The notes beneath the pieces were generated by a model. That model was not told where the DNA came from, searched no databases, and saw nothing but the letters and a program-made list of their open reading frames with translations. The position numbers and the translations under genes were made by a program. 64,000 bases of DNA from positions 1-64,000 of the forward strand of contig JAGYXB010001792.1 in assembly GCA_022495005.1 (NCBI GenBank), read 5' to 3'. Position 1 is the stretch's first letter. The number at the start of each line of letters is the position of its first letter. Positions 60,560-64,000 of the stretch are shown here, piece by piece. Source of the stretch: Rhyacophila brunnea (lineage: Eukaryota; Arthropoda; Insecta; Trichoptera; Rhyacophilidae).

Positions 60560-61500
60560 GACGTACCTACACCAATATCCGGTATTTTTAAATGAAAATC
60601 AACAAATTTTGATCGTGAAGTTAAAAATGATATAACTTTTGATTATAAATTTATTAAATTTTCAGAAAATACTTAAAATATATCAATGCATCAAATTGTG
60701 TCATTTATTCAAAACTTGTCAACCTCTGGCCCGCGTTTCATAAATGTAAAGTATATAATTTGTAAATTTTCGTAAATTGTTTATTATATGTTATTAGATT
60801 AGTTCAATTTGTTAAATATAATGTAAAGGAAACAGCCTATTGATATAAAGCAATCACAATATATTATTTTTTAATTAAAAAATGTAATAAATATTCAAAT
60901 ACAAAATGTTTTACACCGCTATAGAATACGTATCAATTCATTTTTAGCGCTAGCTACTCATATCTCTGATTATCAAATATAATAAAATAACAAAGACTTC
61001 ACACAAACTGTGAAATGTTTAAAAATAAATGCACATTCATTCCCGAACGAACACTTATTACTGATTTATTGGTTTTATGGCTGAGGCCTAGCCGATAGAG
61101 GCAGTGCAGTGGCGTGCATATTTTCGAGTAAATTCAATTAAATAAAATGCACGCATATACATTCCCACCGCTTATTACAATTTGGTATTTTTGTAAGAAT
61201 CGAGACAATCCAATAACAGTGCAGAGGCGTGCGTAAAAAAATCATATAACAAAATCTATGAGCAATAAATTGTAAAACAAACATCTACTTATATTCCACA
61301 AAAATATTTGAATGAACACTCAATCTTATGGATAATACCTTTAGATAACTGGTTAGGCACGAAATAATTATTGGCACATAATATTATAGTGTACGAGTAG
61401 ATTTAAAACAAATTAAACACTAAAACTGAAATTATTTGAAATAGTTTATAAAACTATGAATGTAAAATGAACTAACAACTAATACATTTTTTTAAATGAT
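60560..61500. other. unassigned A+T-rich DNA
   Basis: Two related motifs, GCAGTGGCGTGCATA at 61,107 and GCAGAGGCGTGCGTA near 61,221, may be ends of small elements. No gene is seen. Confidence 0.3.
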
Positions 61501-61509
61501 AAGAAAAGC

Positions 61510-62294
61510 AATTACCAATATGTAGATGTAGAGGTACTTTACACTCTTTGGACATGTAAATAGGTTCTTTTCGAAGTTTATGTGAGGAACACACTTCACA
61601 CTTTCTTCTTAAACGTTTATTAGTTGCGGAAATCCCCGGAAATATTAGATTGTGACTGAAAATTGCGGAGATATTTGATGTAGTTTTATACTGCCAGAGA
61701 GTCTTTGTAATGAAGTAGGTGAACTGGTTTTATGGGTTGAATCTGTATCAGAAGATATAGAAGGTGCATGCGTTTCCGTAACATCAATTGATTCAGATGT
61801 CTGTATATCCTCGATCCAAACTTTATGTTCAACAAAAAATCGTGAAATTTCATTTTTCATTATTAGTGAAATGTAAATATCGCAATATTTGAAAAACCGC
61901 TTACGTGGCATAGTTTTCGAAAATATGGGAGTCTCTATAAGTGGATTTGTCGACCAATAAGACTGAGTCGCTTTTCTGACAATTCCCATTATTATCACCA
62001 ACCCGAACCACTTTTTTAACTCCGACATGGTTATGTTCACTCATTTTTTAGATTTAGCTTCAGGACTTAAATTATCAGTGTCAAATGTTACTCCTGATAA
62101 TCCTTCAAATAGCTTGTTCTCTCTCGGCGGAGATCCTCAGAATCACTCACGCAATATGTTGTACGTGCGCGTGTTCTCAAAGGAGCAAATGAGTCTGTTT
62201 CAATATCACTAAAATCTCCGATATCTTCACAGTCACTGGGAATATCTGACATACAATCCGCATAGTTTTCCTCTAAAAACGATTGATCCTCCAT
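61510..62294 (-). pseudogene. internally deleted piggyBac-like transposase
   Basis: The minus strand starts MEDQSFLEENYADC with an acidic N-terminus (DIPSDCEDIGDFSDIETDS). After a frameshift it continues MSELKKWFGLVIIMGIVRKA and YWSTNPLIETPIFSKTMPRK, the piggyBac dimerisation region. It then jumps to THKTSSPTSLQRLSGSIKLH and, near 61,600, KRLRRKCEVCSSHKLRKEPI, the cysteine-rich end. The whole catalytic core with the three acidic residues is missing. It is a different family from the DENND1 intron element. Confidence 0.75.
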
Positions 62295-64000
62295 TTTAAA
62301 AAGTGTTTTTGGAGATAAAACTAATAAAAAATATATATCCTAGCTAAAATATACTTATTATATAATTATAATATATAAAATATACTTATAATATAGAAAT
62401 TAGTGCTACAAATATAAATAATAATAGCTATTATTTGTGCAGTTACACAAGCAATAATCTCCCGAAAAAAGCGAACGAAAATGACAACGCAATACAAGTT
62501 CACATTTATAACTGTTCTCATTTTCAAGATAAAATTTCTATCATGGATGATGAAGCATGGTGAACGTTTCATGGGTAGTAAACCATTAAAGACAACATAT
62601 CAAATAGCACGCAATTTCATAGCTAAAAATTGCGTTCATTTAAAAAAAAAGAATGCAGGTTCATAAATGGTTGACTACCACTGAAAAGGGTCGACAATTA
62701 AATTTCGAAGTTGAAGTGACGACACTGGAATATAACATTGAGTGTTTATTACCTTTTTTGTTCATGTCTTGGGTACAAAAAAATACTGAATGGTATTACG
62801 TCCGCCATCTCTGTAAAAACCCCGAAATATTTTTTTTCCATCGTGCTTTTACTTCTTGCACATGTCATTCAACCATCTGTCGATAGATCTTGCAACCAAA
62901 TATTGAATTTCATATTTATTTTTCACAGTAAAGATATAGTAGATATAGTAACGTTCGGCTCGCAAAGGACGCCAATGTGGCGTTGCCGGACCGTAGAGTG
63001 TTAAGTGGAATAAATCAACATATTTGATATTATCTCGATAATCAGCCACCTTAAATTCAAATCGCTTCACGATTCGCGCGATACATCACGTCACCGCACC
63101 GCTGCGTGCCGCCATTTGTCAGGTGAAATTTGCAATTCAAAAAAGAAGAATGAACATGTATCCCTTGTTTTAAATTACCTACCTACCTATTTAATTGATC
63201 GATTATTCCTATAATGAAGCTGATGTTATAAATATATATTTAGGTTCGTGATAATTATTCATTCATAATTAAGTATTAAATCTCCCGATTTAAAAAAAAA
63301 ACATTAATTTAAATATAAACCCGGCTAGGTCTTCAGTGACCGCTCTCTTTAAATAGACAGATGGTTTTGAGACGATTAATATGAAACGTAGCTCATATAT
63401 TTTGATAACTTAACGGGTTATTTATACGGAACCGTAACTGTGATTCCCGATTTTTAAAAGTCCATTTACTAAAACATAAGTCGCTTAATTAGAAACTTAT
63501 ATTAACTGTCATCGACGGCAGCTGAGGGTGCGTGCAGCCGCGTTGTAGATATGTTTCAGACGATACTCATTTACATATTCCAAAGTTTAATCGTTCTCCA
63601 TCGAGTGATAAGATAGTTAAATTAGATTGTAAATTTATCTCGTTCCGGCGTGCCCTCGCGCTTTATCAACCCATAGCGATCTCAAACGGGAGATTGCAAG
63701 AAATGAAATCAACTTTGGATTGAGGTGATTCGGGCGCATTTAAATGATGGGTGACACGCCAAATGAATATACTTACGCCATAACGTCAATATCAAGTCGG
63801 AAAAGTCAATATTCTTGGCATTTTAGTGAACATCAGTGACGGAAATTTAAAAAAGGACACCGTTCGCGCGACGCGAGGCCACTGCCATCTGTCGGATCAA
63901 ACTATAACTTCAAAAAATATCATTTGTCATGAGACAATAACAGCACAGCGGTGACGTACCTAATCGAATCGTCGATAATAATTAATGCCCCAATTCCTAT
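62295..64000. other. unassigned DNA at the right edge
   Basis: No confident exon is visible. GCCAATGTGGCGTTGCCGG near 62,973, followed by TTAA at 63,001, could be a piggyBac terminus linked to the remnant at 61,510-62,294. 63,713-63,790 repeats 60,455-60,545. Confidence 0.35.

Noticed and set aside
1..64000. CRISPR arrays, operons, riboswitches or bacterial features
   Set aside because: Spliced genes, SINEs and LINEs show a eukaryotic genome; no regularly spaced repeat array was found.

Overview
The window is A+T-rich nuclear DNA from an insect. It has multi-exon genes with GT/AG introns and many transposon remnants. A UHRF1 gene with an intact methyl-CpG pocket argues against flies and suggests a lineage that keeps CpG methylation. 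The order cannot be fixed from sequence alone; frequent GTAGGTACCTAC-type motifs resemble lepidopteran or aphid DNA, which is weak evidence.

Left part (1-21,200): a tandem duplication containing DENND1 (connecdenn, a Rab35 exchange factor). A complete 12-exon gene (555 aa) runs from 11,242 to 18,694 on the + strand. Upstream, at 281-7,180, lies a near-identical copy of exons 7-12, whose first half is off the window or absent. Both copies carry the same piggyBac-like element in intron 9, so the element predates the duplication. In copy 2 its transposase ORF is open over 544 codons. In copy 1 it is broken by a stop codon, a frameshift and a 2,059-bp nested insertion flanked by TTAT. The copies part at about 10,827 and 21,198, and copy 2 lacks about 1.15 kb that copy 1 has.

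Middle (21,200-38,000): no confident host gene. It is a graveyard of piggyBac, Harbinger-type MYB, RTE-like LINE, Tc1-like, hAT MITE and fold-back elements. The most notable is a 2.3-kb element at 28,941-31,242 with clean terminal inverted repeats, several subterminal ATACTGTCGTAACT repeats and a decayed protein of the arthropod DUF7869 type.

Right part (38,050-57,959 and beyond, minus strand): twelve exons of UHRF1, covering the second Tudor half, PHD finger, SRA domain, basic linker and RING finger. The ubiquitin-like domain and first Tudor half lie beyond the exons seen, probably past 64,000. Its introns are filled with tRNA-derived SINEs, hAT, pogo and other MITEs, and LINE tails; several end within 17-34 bp of a splice donor. 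A further, internally deleted piggyBac lies at 61,510-62,294.

DENND1 and UHRF1 are convergent and about 19 kb apart, with no functional link implied. No complete new system was found. The best leads are the DUF7869 element, the nested TTAT element with gene-like exons, the Asn at a piggyBac catalytic position, and altered histone-reading residues in the UHRF1 PHD finger.
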